NCBI GenBank assembly: GCA_964386785.1
Contig: CAYLUD010000007.1
Coordinates: forward strand, 1-38,303
Reading direction: 5' to 3'
Source of the DNA: SZAS-3 sp964386785
Lineage (GTDB): Bacteria; Chlamydiota; Chlamydiia; Chlamydiales; JAAKFR01
Length of the DNA stretch: 38,303 bases
Part shown: one piece after another, positions 31,160 through 38,303 of the stretch
Position numbering within the stretch: the first letter of the stretch is position 1
How the letters are laid out: every line of letters starts with the position of its first letter
The notes under the pieces: model-generated
Databases searched by the model: none
What the model was told of the DNA's origin: nothing
What the model saw: the letters and a program-made list of their open reading frames with translations, nothing else
Program-made: the position numbers and the translations under genes

Positions 31160-33837
31160 ATGGAACAAACTAAACCCATTTCCTCAAAAACTATAGTCAT
31201 AGAACTTTCAGCTACCCTATTAGCCGGGCTAGCCCTAGCGGTGTCTGGTTTTGTTGGCGGTTATTTTTTTCGTTCCATTTTTCATCTGCATAATCTCAAC
31301 TACACTGCCTGTTTTGCGACAACAGTTACTGTGGGGATTGCTGCTGCTGCAGTGGCTATAGTAGTCAAAACTCGTTCCTACTTTTCTTATCAAGAACAGC
31401 TAAGAAGACAGTCAGGTGCCCCCTCCCTTTCGGAGACAACCGCTACTCCCACTTCTCCTGCATCAGATCAAACACTCCCCCCCTTGTCAGATCAACCGCC
31501 CCTCTTGCCGGAGAATACCGATACTCCCAATTCTAATTCTACACTAGATCAAACGCCCCTCTTGCCGGAGAATACCGATACTCCCGATTCTCCTGCATCA
31601 GATCAAACACTCCCCCCCTTGTCAGATCAACCGCCCCTCTTGCCGGAGAATACCGATACTCCCGATTCTCCTGCATCAGATCAAACNNNNNNNNNNNNNN
31701 NNNNNNNNNNNNNNNNNNNNNNNNNNNNNNNNNNNNNNNNNNNNNNNNNNNNNNNNNNNNNNNNNNNNNNNNNNNNNNNNNNNNNNCTTGTCAGATCAAC
31801 CGCCCCTCTTGCCGGAGAATACCGATACTCCCGATTCTCCTATACCAAAGAATAACTCCCAATCTGATACGGACTCTGAATCCGCAGATGACATTTTTCA
31901 TGAGTGTGAGGACAACGTTGCCAACAATCAGCCTGTCAACAATCAGACTGTCAAGGATCAGACTGTCAAGGATCAGACTGTCAACGATCAGACTGTCAAG
32001 GATCAGACTGTCAAGGATCAGACTGTCAAGGATCAGACTGTCAACGATCAGACTGTNNNNNNNNNNNNNNNNNNNNNNNNNNNNNNNNNNNNNNNNNNNN
32101 NNNNNNNNNNNNNNNNNNNNNNNNNNNNNNNNNNNNNNNNNNNNNNNNNNNNNNNNCAACGATATGCTATTTTCAGCTGAATGGAAAAAGGACTATACCT
32201 CGCAACTAGATCAAGCTTTTACAGAGGTTAGTGTGGTATTCAAAGAGCTCCTAAAATTCGAAAGCCCTGTATTACGGTCAGCTTTTGACCTATTCACTCG
32301 TTCCTATATAGCACCCATATTTTTACAAAAAACAGCCTCATTAACCAATATAGATAAAGTAACTATCCTAAAGATCTTCTTATCGAATCCCTTTGGTCCT
32401 CCGAACCTGATGAATCCGATCGACAATATAACAGACTCAGCGCGCCCTAGCCCTTTTAGCAAGATATCGTCACCATCCTCATCCATACAGACATCCTCGA
32501 CTCATACCGCATGGGGGGAATTGGAGCGTATCATTGCAATTATATATCCAGCAGATGCAAATTCGAAGCCAGAGTTCCTCCGCTATTGGCAGGACTATTT
32601 CGAGTCGAAAACAACAAGGAAAGAGACTCAGAATCAGGAAGAAGAGCCGATAACTACGGCTCCAGAAATTTCGGATAGCAATATAGACGGGTTTGAAAGA
32701 GTCGACCTGAGATCAAAACTCAATATTAATTTAATTAGTACACTAGCTGTAGATCTTTTTATTCAAGATAAACAATTTAATATTATAAACAATCTAATAT
32801 GTACCATCCTATCAGGATGGAAAAATGATTTTAAAAAACAAATTGAAGACAACATTCAGCACACAAGTGCTGCCATGATCTATGCGTTTCTTTCTACCTT
32901 TACGAATAAAGAGATATTGAAAAAACTAGAAAATCTACCTGGATATCAAAAAGCTGTTGCCATGAAGAAACAACGAGATCCGGACAACTCCTCGGATTCT
33001 GAGAATTCTCAGCCTTACCTTCAAGTATATGAAATGGCTGATATGTTTGCTGAGAAGGCATGCAGCCTCCGAAATCAGGCGATCCAGGAAATAGATGCAA
33101 CTATACAATCAAACCGCCTTTTGTCTGTATCCAAAGCTCCGAAAAATATACTTCTCTCTACCATAACGAAAATATACATGAAGAAAGAGAGTGCAGAATA
33201 TGACATTGCGGAATTTATGGCTAAGGGTGTAGTGCTATCCAAGGTAGAACCTATCGAAAATCAATACTACAAGGAGGATAAGACGAAAGTACTATTTGAA
33301 CGGTCCTCTATAGGGTTTGCTCCTCTATTACCAAGACAAATCCTATTAGCAATACAAATCCTATTAGCATCAAAAATAGATAATACAGAAATATTTACTA
33401 TCGCGAATACAAACCTAAAATACATGAAAAAAAATAATCGCAAATTGTTTATAAACGATAATTTGATTGACACAGCATTGATCAATTTGCATGAAAATGA
33501 CACAACTACTGAGACAATAATTTCAGGGTGGTTGGGAAGTCAGAAAATGTCACGCAAGGATCTAATAAAGGAGTTCCAGGATCTCAAGATCACGAATACA
33601 CCAGCTTATCGAGAAGCTGATATGTGGAATAGTATTAATCAATTAAATACTGACCCTACATCAATCCCTACATCAATCGATGATCTCATTACGGATTTGA
33701 TTAAGGAGTGTAAAGATGGTATCGCCCAAGCTGCCTATACTCTACTGCTTGCGCGCCCTGAAGACAGGCTCTCTCTAGGAGAGACTTTAGGCCTACTGAA
33801 CATGCAAGAGATACAATCCCAACCCCAACCAGGCTAA
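31160..33837 (+). CDS. Large Inc-like membrane protein, broken by two assembly gaps
   Basis: One gene is the best reading of three open frames separated by two 100-N gaps. Residues about 10-70 are two hydrophobic segments (ATLLAGLALAVSGFVGGYFF and the segment TACFATTVTVGIAAAAVAIV) around a short loop, as in Inc proteins. A Pro/Thr/Asp-rich 26-residue repeat follows, then an acidic linker and a (K/N)DQTV pentapeptide repeat. About 560 further residues look helical and unrecognised. The frame changes at each gap disappear if each true gap is a multiple of 3, which both repeats require. TATAAT lies 13 nt before the ATG with no Shine-Dalgarno. Host-directed function is inference from topology. 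Confidence 0.75.
31443..31840 (+). repeat. 78-bp tandem repeat (26 residues), interrupted by a gap
   Basis: Copies of a Pro/Asp-rich unit (PPLSDQPPLLPENTDTPDSP, ASDQTL) recur. TTGCCGG anchors lie at 31505, 31562, 31640 and, after the gap, 31809. The 31562-31640 step is exactly 78 bp; the 31505-31562 step is a 57-bp copy with 21 bp missing. The copy number is unknown because of the gap. Confidence 0.9.
31687..31786. other. Assembly gap (100 N) in the 78-bp repeat
   Basis: Exactly 100 N, a conventional placeholder length. By the phase of the repeat, the missing sequence should be 9 + 78k nt, which restores the reading frame. Confidence 0.98.
31923..32056 (+). repeat. 15-bp tandem repeat (DQTVK pentapeptide)
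   Basis: About nine units of GATCAGACTGTCAAG and variants encode NNQPV, NNQTV, KDQTV and NDQTV. The array runs into the second gap; sequence after the gap continues the unit exactly. Confidence 0.93.
32057..32156. other. Assembly gap (100 N) in the 15-bp repeat
   Basis: Exactly 100 N. The flanks ...GACTGT and CAACGAT... join in phase, so the real missing length should be a multiple of 15 nt, possibly zero. Confidence 0.98.
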
Positions 33838-33838
33838 C

Positions 33839-33855
33839 TTGGCACGCGACTTGCT
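33839..33855 (+). promoter_or_regulatory. Sigma-54 promoter of the 57-residue protein gene
   Basis: TTGGCACGCGACTTGCT matches the sigma-54 consensus (TTGGCACR-N4-TTGCW) at every defined base. The -24 GG (33841-33842) and -12 GC (33853-33854) are exactly 10 nt apart. It begins 2 nt after the stop of the large Inc-like gene. Transcription would start near 33866, followed by AAGGAGG and the ATG at 33888. CtcC, a sigma-54 activator, is encoded in the same window. Confidence 0.85.
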
Positions 33856-33887
33856 TCTTAAAAAGAGACCAAATAAGGAGGACTCCA

Positions 33888-34061
33888 ATGAAAGAGCAAG
33901 AATGCCTACAGCGTGTCGCGTATCTCGAATTTGTTAATGATCAATTGGTGAGCGAACTCCACTATGTGGATCGCCTGTTAAAGAGCATTGGATTCCCAGA
34001 AGGGTTGGAGACGATCAAGCAAGCAGCTCAAGAAACTCTAGAAGAAGGGCTAGCTGACTAG
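33888..34061 (+). CDS. Small conserved-looking protein under sigma-54 control
   Basis: A 57-residue protein reads MKEQECLQRVAYLEFVNDQL and continues as an amphipathic helix (SELHYVDRLLKSIGFPEG, LETIKQAAQETLEEGLAD). AAGGAGG ends 6 nt before the ATG, the best ribosome site in the window. The promoter upstream is a near-perfect sigma-54 site. No membrane segment or catalytic motif is present; it may be a chaperone-like or regulatory helical protein. Mapped sigma-54 promoters in C. trachomatis, as I recall, include one before the small gene CT652.1, and this could be its orthologue, but I have not compared them. The last 12 nt overlap the convergent trhO gene. Confidence 0.82.
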   Translation: MKEQECLQRVAYLEFVNDQLVSELHYVDRLLKSIGFPEGLETIKQAAQETLEEGLAD

Positions 34062-34952
34062 ATGCTTTCTGCGGAACGGCTTATTGCCTCCCTCTCGGAC
34101 GTAGGGACGTACCCGAGGAGCCTGCTGGCATGAGTTGCAACAACATCCGCACTGCTTCTCGATACAGGCACTGCACGCAAGAAAGAGTTCATTACAGTCC
34201 ATATTAGCGCAGTTATAATAGGTATCTGAAGGAGCTCCACATGCAGAGCAAGCGGAGATGGGGTCTACAGATTCTCCATCAATAGAGACCGCTAGACGGT
34301 CGTCAAAGACGAAAAGACGACCTTCCCAATGCGCTCTTCCTTCTTGAAGGCCATAGTTGATAATGCCACCTTCCAGTTGGTAGACCTCATCGATCCCTTT
34401 TGCCCGCAGAACTGCTGAATAAATCTCACAACGGATCCCCCCGGTACAACACATCATCACAGGTTGGTCTTTCGGGAGCTGGTCTGCATACGCAGGAAAA
34501 TCACGAAACTGACTTAATGGGGGCAGGGTAGATCCTTCAAAATGACCAATTGCCCACTCGTAATCATTTCGCACATCGATCAAGAGGTAAGGCTCCTTAC
34601 TTTCCATTTTAGCTCGCCACTCCTTAGGAGAGAGGTACTGCCCTCGGCGAGTTAAATCATAAGACGAATCAATCGCCACCAGTTGTTTGCGATATTTTAC
34701 CGTCATCCGTGGAAACAGATTCTCAGATGCTGTGTGAATTTTAAAGACCATCTCAGGATAATCCAATCGCAGCCAAGTCATGAATTCTTCAGCGTCCTCT
34801 AGGGCTCCACTAGCTTGCCCATTGATCCCCTCTTCCGAAATGTAAATACGTCCCGTCATGTCGCGATTCTGGAAAAATTCTTTATGTCTAGCGACTTGAT
34901 GGCGAGGGTCAGCGATGGGAGTAAAGAGATAATACGCGAGGGCGCAATAATT
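34050..34952 (-). CDS. trhO: tRNA uridine(34) hydroxylase, rhodanese-family (TrhO)
   Basis: TrhO (YceA) makes 5-hydroxyuridine at tRNA wobble position 34. The 300-residue protein has an N-terminal domain (ADPRHQVARHKEFFQNRDMT and GRIYISEEGINGQASG) and a rhodanese domain (LLIDVRNDYEWAIGHFEGS). Its active-site loop CTGGIRCE has catalytic Cys at about 170. A C-terminal Cys-rich tail (CSACGAPSDTYYNCANMDC and LACSACIEKQCGCC) may bind metal and is typical of the chlamydial-type long form. ATG 34952 was chosen because it begins MNYCALAYY; 34985 would add 11 residues. It corresponds to CT627 (yceA), which neighbours rpsD in C. trachomatis, as here. Confidence 0.92.
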   Translation of the reverse strand, partial: NYCALAYYLFTPIADPRHQVARHKEFFQNRDMTGRIYISEEGINGQASGALEDAEEFMTWLRLDYPEMVFKIHTASENLFPRMTVKYRKQLVAIDSSYDLTRRGQYLSPKEWRAKMESKEPYLLIDVRNDYEWAIGHFEGSTLPPLSQFRDFPAYADQLPKDQPVMMCCTGGIRCEIYSAVLRAKGIDEVYQLEGGIINYGLQEGRAHWEGRLFVFDDRLAVSIDGESVDPISACSACGAPSDTYYNCANMDCNELFLACSACIEKQCGCCCNSCQQAPRVRPYVREGGNKPFRRKHLVS

Positions 34953-34989
34953 CATAAGAGGAGGAAGTCTATCAGAAAGTACCATTTCG

Positions 34990-35018
34990 TTGTATGAAAT
35001 TCGTGGAAAGGATATGAT
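34990..35018 (+). promoter_or_regulatory. Promoter of rpsD
   Basis: TTGTAT (34990-34995), 17 nt, then TATGAT (35013-35018) is a sigma-70-type promoter; transcription would start near 35025, 33 nt before the rpsD ATG. Confidence 0.65.
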
Positions 35019-35057
35019 CGTCGCCTAGTTTGAATCCAGCAAAGAGAGAGTATCCTC

Positions 35058-35684
35058 ATGGCACGTTATTGTGGTCCTAAGAATCGTATCGCTCGTCGGT
35101 TCGGAGCCAACATCTTCGGGCGCTCCCGCAACCCCCTTTTGAGAAAGCCTAATCCTCCAGGACAACACGGGGCTCGTCGTCGTAAGAAGTCTGATTTTGG
35201 ATTGCAATTAGAAGAAAAGCAAAAATTGAAGGCTTGCTATGGCATGCTGAAAGAAAGCCACTTGGTTTCAGCCTTCCGTGAAGCCCGTCGTAAAGAGGGC
35301 AACACAAGCCAATTATTTCTGCAAAGATTAGAATGTCGTTTAGATACTCTAGTCTATCGCCTTCGTCTGACTCGCACCATTTTTGGTGCTCAGCAATTGG
35401 TATCTCATGGCCATATTCTAGTGGATGGCAAACGGGTCGATCGTCGTTCGTTCATTGTCCGCCCTGGCATGGAGATCTCTGTAAGAGAAAAATCCAAAAA
35501 CATGAAAGCGATTCAAGAAGCTTTGGATGGAGCTACGCAAAAAACTCCTGACTACATAGAGTTCCATCGTGACCAAGTAAAGGGCAAATTGCTCATGCAC
35601 CCTTCGATCGAGCAGATCGAAGCACAGCTTCCTTTGCCTATTAACATTACGACTGTTTGCGAGTTTCTCGCTCACCAAAGTTAA
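35058..35684 (+). CDS. rpsD: Small ribosomal subunit protein uS4
   Basis: uS4 is a primary 16S rRNA-binding protein of the 30S subunit. The 208-residue protein shows the family start MARYCGPKNRIARRFGANIF, then RSRNPLLRKPNPPGQHGARR, KSDFGLQLEEKQKLKACYGM and the S4 RNA-binding domain (LECRLDTLVYRLRLTRTIFG, AQQLVSHGHILVDGKRVDRR). It has the usual length. It stands alone with its own promoter and a strong terminator rather than inside a ribosomal operon, as in C. trachomatis (CT626). The C. trachomatis neighbour nfo (CT625) is absent between rpsD and murJ. Confidence 0.98.
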   Translation: MARYCGPKNRIARRFGANIFGRSRNPLLRKPNPPGQHGARRRKKSDFGLQLEEKQKLKACYGMLKESHLVSAFREARRKEGNTSQLFLQRLECRLDTLVYRLRLTRTIFGAQQLVSHGHILVDGKRVDRRSFIVRPGMEISVREKSKNMKAIQEALDGATQKTPDYIEFHRDQVKGKLLMHPSIEQIEAQLPLPINITTVCEFLAHQS

Positions 35685-35707
35685 TCTACGTGTTGCTTTG
35701 AGATTTT

Positions 35708-35737
35708 AAAGGCCTAGCATATGCTAGGCCTTTTTTA
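35708..35737. terminator. Bidirectional terminator between rpsD and murJ
   Basis: AAAGGCCTAGCAT is followed at once by its exact complement ATGCTAGGCCTTT, then TTTTATTT. The A-run on the other side allows use from both strands. The murJ stop codon lies inside the stem (35724-35726). Confidence 0.92.
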
Positions 35738-37229
35738 TTTCATTCTGTATCGATTTTGGGCTACGCAAGGATACCCCTTGCATCCGCAGGAAACCAAGAC
35801 CGCTAGCAACAAAGCATCCCCCTTCGATGACAAGACAAGGCCACCGAGAGAGGTGTGGCAAGGTAGTCAAAACAAGAAATACTACGCCGCTGGCCCCTAG
35901 TGTCGCGAAGATCACCTTTTTTGTATAAGCTGACAGAATATGCATGTGTAGGGTTCGAGCTAAAAGAAGAGCATTGACCCAACTGGCAAGAGAAGTGCCT
36001 AAAGCCAGGGTGGTGGGTCCTTGATGAAAGACCACTACGCACCCTATATTCCATAGCACATTCCCTACAATTACCCCTAAAGCAAGAAGGGTAGGCTGCC
36101 GATATTGATGACGCGCATAGAACGGTGCTGCTAACACAAGGACTAGAGTCATTGGCCAGAGGCCCAGTGCATACGCTTGTAAGCAAGAGGCTGTAGCTTC
36201 CAAAGAGTGAGAAGAAAAGGCCCCATGGTGATAGAGACAGTCAATGAGAGGGCGGGCCATCAGGATCAAACCGGCTGTTGAGGGAATCATCCAAAAAGCT
36301 AGGTGGCGCATGGACTGGGTCAGTAGGGCATCAACTTGCGGCTGATCCTTCTTCTGAAATGCACGAGATAATGGTGGGAGTAGAGCGCTCACTGTGGCTA
36401 CGCCAAAGAGCCCGATGGGTAATTGTTGCAGACGTAGCGCATACCACAAATAGGCATTCCCCTCTGGATGTGCTAGCTGAGCGAACAAACCATCTAGCGC
36501 GCTATTGATTTGTGTGGCTGTCACGCCGATCACCACGAATGCAAAGGGGCGAAGCAAATCATATATTTGCCGATTTGTCTCCCCTATACCCCGCCAAATA
36601 CCAAACCGATACGCCGCAGGCCATGTCACAATCCACTGCAAAAAAAAAGCGATATGTAACGTCCAGGCTAATGTCATCATGGCACGGCTTGGCAGCCATC
36701 CCTTCATACAACAGAGGGCTGCAATCCACACCCCATTCATACATAAAGGGGCCAAGCTCGGCAAAAAAAAGGATTGTTGACAAAAGTGAAATGAAGAGTT
36801 GAGCGCATATAATACGATAGGAAGAAGCGTAGGTAGAAGGATTCGCGTCAATATGACCCCTTCCTGCAAGGAAGGGGATACTCCCGGCTGAATCCAACTA
36901 AGCACGATCTCTCCGATGACAATCAAGACAACGACCCACCCAGTCAGACTTCGATAAAGTAGTGAAAAAAAAATACGAGCTGACCGTTCCTCTTGATGGC
37001 GAAGTTTTTCAAAATGGGGGACAAATGCAAGGTGAAGCGCTCCTTCTCCTAAAATACGGCGTAATAACTGGGAACAACGAAACGCAAACCAAAAAGCTGC
37101 CACTGCCGGAGCTGTCCCAAAGAGATAGGCCATGAGGATTTCTCGCAAAAATCCTGCTCCTCGGCTCAGAAGGGTACCAGAAAAAAAATGAAGGATTGAG
37201 CGGCGCAATAAATGGGGGTGATCATCCAC
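35724..37229 (-). CDS. murJ: Lipid II flippase MurJ (MviN)
   Basis: MurJ flips lipid II across the inner membrane for peptidoglycan synthesis. The 501-residue protein has the family start LRRSILHFFSGTLLSRGAGF, LREILMAYLFG, and the AFRCSQLLRRILGEGALHLA, FVPHFEKLR segment, with the conserved acidic and basic residues of the flippase cavity. About 13-14 hydrophobic helices follow, including LPIGLFGVATVSALLPPLSR, a MurJ hallmark. It lies next to rpsD as in C. trachomatis (CT624). The last codons and stop are part of the shared terminator stem. No good ribosome site is seen before the ATG at 37229. Confidence 0.95.
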   Translation of the reverse strand: MDDHPHLLRRSILHFFSGTLLSRGAGFLREILMAYLFGTAPAVAAFWFAFRCSQLLRRILGEGALHLAFVPHFEKLRHQEERSARIFFSLLYRSLTGWVVVLIVIGEIVLSWIQPGVSPSLQEGVILTRILLPTLLPIVLYALNSSFHFCQQSFFLPSLAPLCMNGVWIAALCCMKGWLPSRAMMTLAWTLHIAFFLQWIVTWPAAYRFGIWRGIGETNRQIYDLLRPFAFVVIGVTATQINSALDGLFAQLAHPEGNAYLWYALRLQQLPIGLFGVATVSALLPPLSRAFQKKDQPQVDALLTQSMRHLAFWMIPSTAGLILMARPLIDCLYHHGAFSSHSLEATASCLQAYALGLWPMTLVLVLAAPFYARHQYRQPTLLALGVIVGNVLWNIGCVVVFHQGPTTLALGTSLASWVNALLLARTLHMHILSAYTKKVIFATLGASGVVFLVLTTLPHLSRWPCLVIEGGCFVASGLGFLRMQGVSLRSPKSIQNEIKKA

Positions 37230-37510
37230 TCTGATGAGAGTATCGCATTAGAAAAAAGGAGACAATCCTCAATCACGCCAAGAAGTGCAGCCCTGACATC
37301 CGAATCGTCACCGGATTACGAGAGAGTACAACTCTATGACAATTTCTAAACTGGATTAATAGGTGGCCCTAGGGGCCTTGTTGCGTAAATAGGTGTTGAC
37401 ATAATCTTTTTTACAAATCAATCAGATTTAACTACATCGTGAGCAATTTATCCCTATTCTCTCCATAAGCGTTCGGCTAGACCCTTGAAACCACCTTTCT
37501 CGAATAGAAG
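37230..37510. other. Intergenic stretch with a possible IS5-type end
   Basis: No supported gene. It should hold the murJ promoter. The only notable element is the IS-terminus-like sequence at 37373-37393. Confidence 0.4.
37373..37393 (+). mobile_element. Possible solitary IS5/IS903-type terminal repeat
   Basis: GGGCCTTGTTGCGTAAAT resembles the GGC(T)TTGTTGCATAAA-type ends of IS5/IS903-group elements. No matching end or transposase is near it here, although an IS5-type remnant lies at the other end of the window. The resemblance could be chance. Confidence 0.3.
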
Positions 37511-37539
37511 TTGCATTTTTAATAAAATGATGTGATAAT
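37511..37539 (+). promoter_or_regulatory. Promoter of the small membrane-protein gene
   Basis: TTGCAT (37511-37516), 17 nt, then GATAAT (37534-37539) would start transcription only about 6 nt before the ATG at 37552. A TATAAT also directly abuts the ATG. Confidence 0.5.
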
Positions 37540-37551
37540 AATTCATATAAT

Positions 37552-37887
37552 ATGATTACATTTCTCGAATCATTAGGATTCTTTACTTCCCCCGAGGAAT
37601 CGCCAGATGATAGCTTGCAACGAACAAATCGATTTGGGGCAATCCCTGGCGTAGGGATAGTCATAGGTGGAGGTAGATTATATGCCGCATGTTCCCCAGA
37701 AGCCAAGCTATCGATCTTGACGCGTATTGGTTATGTCGTGCGTGCTGTGTTTGAAATATTAGGGCTAGGCCTTCTTTTCGTAGTAGCGTTTGATATACCA
37801 GTGGATGTATTCCGTGGATGTTCGTCTCTAGCTGATCACTACGCATCACACGTTGCGGACAATTTGCCTTCACATTCTAGCCAATAG
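37552..37887 (+). CDS. Small predicted membrane protein (possible Inc)
   Basis: This 111-residue protein has a Ser/Asp-rich start (TSPEESPDDSLQ), a Gly-rich hydrophobic patch (GAIPGVGIVIGGGRLYAAC) and a strong hydrophobic helix (VRAVFEILGLGLLFVVAFDI). The combination of a short Gly-Val loop and VRAVFEILGLG reminds me of small chlamydial membrane proteins, but I cannot name a family. No Shine-Dalgarno is present, as for the other Inc-like genes in this window. Location in the inclusion or bacterial membrane is open. Confidence 0.65.
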   Translation: MITFLESLGFFTSPEESPDDSLQRTNRFGAIPGVGIVIGGGRLYAACSPEAKLSILTRIGYVVRAVFEILGLGLLFVVAFDIPVDVFRGCSSLADHYASHVADNLPSHSSQ

Positions 37888-38303
37888 GCAATGCAACAAC
37901 TATTCGGCAATTGCTTGTTCGTCTCCATCTCTTAGGGTTCATGAAATAAGTAAGGTCTGCTCATCACCCATCATGTTCTTGGATACTATGCCGCTCCATC
38001 CGCTAGGTCTTTCTAACCGACTGACTCCTGCGTAAGGTGAGTCCCTAAATCAAAAAGGGCTTTGATTTTAAAGGCCTATCCAGAAAGAATGCTTCTAAAA
38101 AATTATTTTTCTTATCGCGTCGCAGAAAAAATCAACCCCGGCTCTCTTTACTTGCGGAATGTGGGTCTAATGAATCAAAGGCCTAGGGAGATTTTAGGTT
38201 TCAGAACTCCACAAAGAAGCTTTCCTCTCCTTTCTTGAAGGATAGACCCCAAAGGAGTCCCGAGCGAGCCCATCTATAGCTCGCGTAGAGGGCGTGAGGT
38301 CTC
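37888..38303. other. Terminal stretch without a supported gene
   Basis: No frame with a start, ribosome site and recognisable content is present. I see no tRNA fold or recognised IS motif. A 60-codon frame at 37853-38035 overlaps the small membrane-protein gene and lacks features. A gene beginning beyond the window end could have its leader here. Confidence 0.4.

Noticed and set aside
31923..32056. CRISPR-like array
   Set aside because: The 15-bp units are contiguous without spacers and encode an in-frame pentapeptide repeat, so this is a coding tandem repeat.
31888..33837. Separate 649-residue gene starting before the second gap
   Set aside because: Its first 90 residues are the repeat read in a wrong frame plus gap. 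Repeat phase shows that the region after the gap belongs to the gene starting at 31160.

Overview
The window reads as the chromosome of a member of the Chlamydiota. From 11.6 to 31 kb it carries, in order with small insertions, the block known in Chlamydia trachomatis as CT460-CT476: a SWIB protein, a YaeI-type phosphoesterase, a HAD phosphatase, TruA, IspD, a CT466-like protein, the CtcB/CtcC two-component pair, RecO, a CT471-like protein, a DUF155 protein, YidD, a CT474-like protein, PheT and a CT476-like lipoprotein. The flanks also look chlamydial: prfB/GNAT/yebC on the left, and TrhO (CT627)/rpsD (CT626)/murJ (CT624) on the right. PabB and PabC, several IS remnants and large repeat-bearing Inc-like proteins point to a lineage outside the genus Chlamydia. 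I cannot name it from sequence alone. The CT numbers come from memory of gene order, not from a search.

Layout. 1-0.66 kb: a decayed IS5-family transposase. 0.8-5.0 kb: prfB (with an intact programmed +1 frameshift), a GNAT acetyltransferase, an SprT-like protein, yebC and pabB, with every junction overlapping. 4.9-8.35 kb: a 1141-residue Inc-like protein on the opposite strand, followed by an IS30 scrap; together they separate pabB from pabC (8.8 kb). 9.6-14 kb: a UDP-sugar pyrophosphorylase-like protein, SWIB, class I aldolase and a phosphoesterase. 14-18.6 kb: HAD phosphatase, truA and ispD, a small Inc-like protein, a YchJ-deformylase fusion and an exported protein. 19 kb: tRNA-Leu(CAA) and an IS630 remnant. 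19.7-23.2 kb: the CT466-like gene, ctcB and ctcC, then hpf and a small HsdR-N-like protein. 23.4-31 kb: a secreted HAD-like protein, tRNA-Arg, recO, a CT471-like gene abutting tRNA-Leu(GAG), DUF155, yidD, the CT474-like gene, the CT476-like gene, and a PheT that lacks its tRNA-binding OB domain. 31.2-33.8 kb: a second large Inc-like gene broken by two assembly gaps, each inside a tandem repeat. 33.84 kb: a near-perfect sigma-54 promoter serving a 57-codon gene. 34-37.2 kb: trhO, rpsD and murJ. 37.5 kb: a small membrane protein.

How the parts fit. Housekeeping genes are densely packed with overlapping ends. Novelty sits in four Inc-like or small membrane proteins. The three longer ones appear to share a bilobed hydrophobic N-terminal segment. 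The start codons of these genes sit almost against -10-like elements, with no Shine-Dalgarno sequence. The window holds both the CtcB/CtcC pair, which in Chlamydia is tied to sigma-54, and a strong candidate sigma-54 target.
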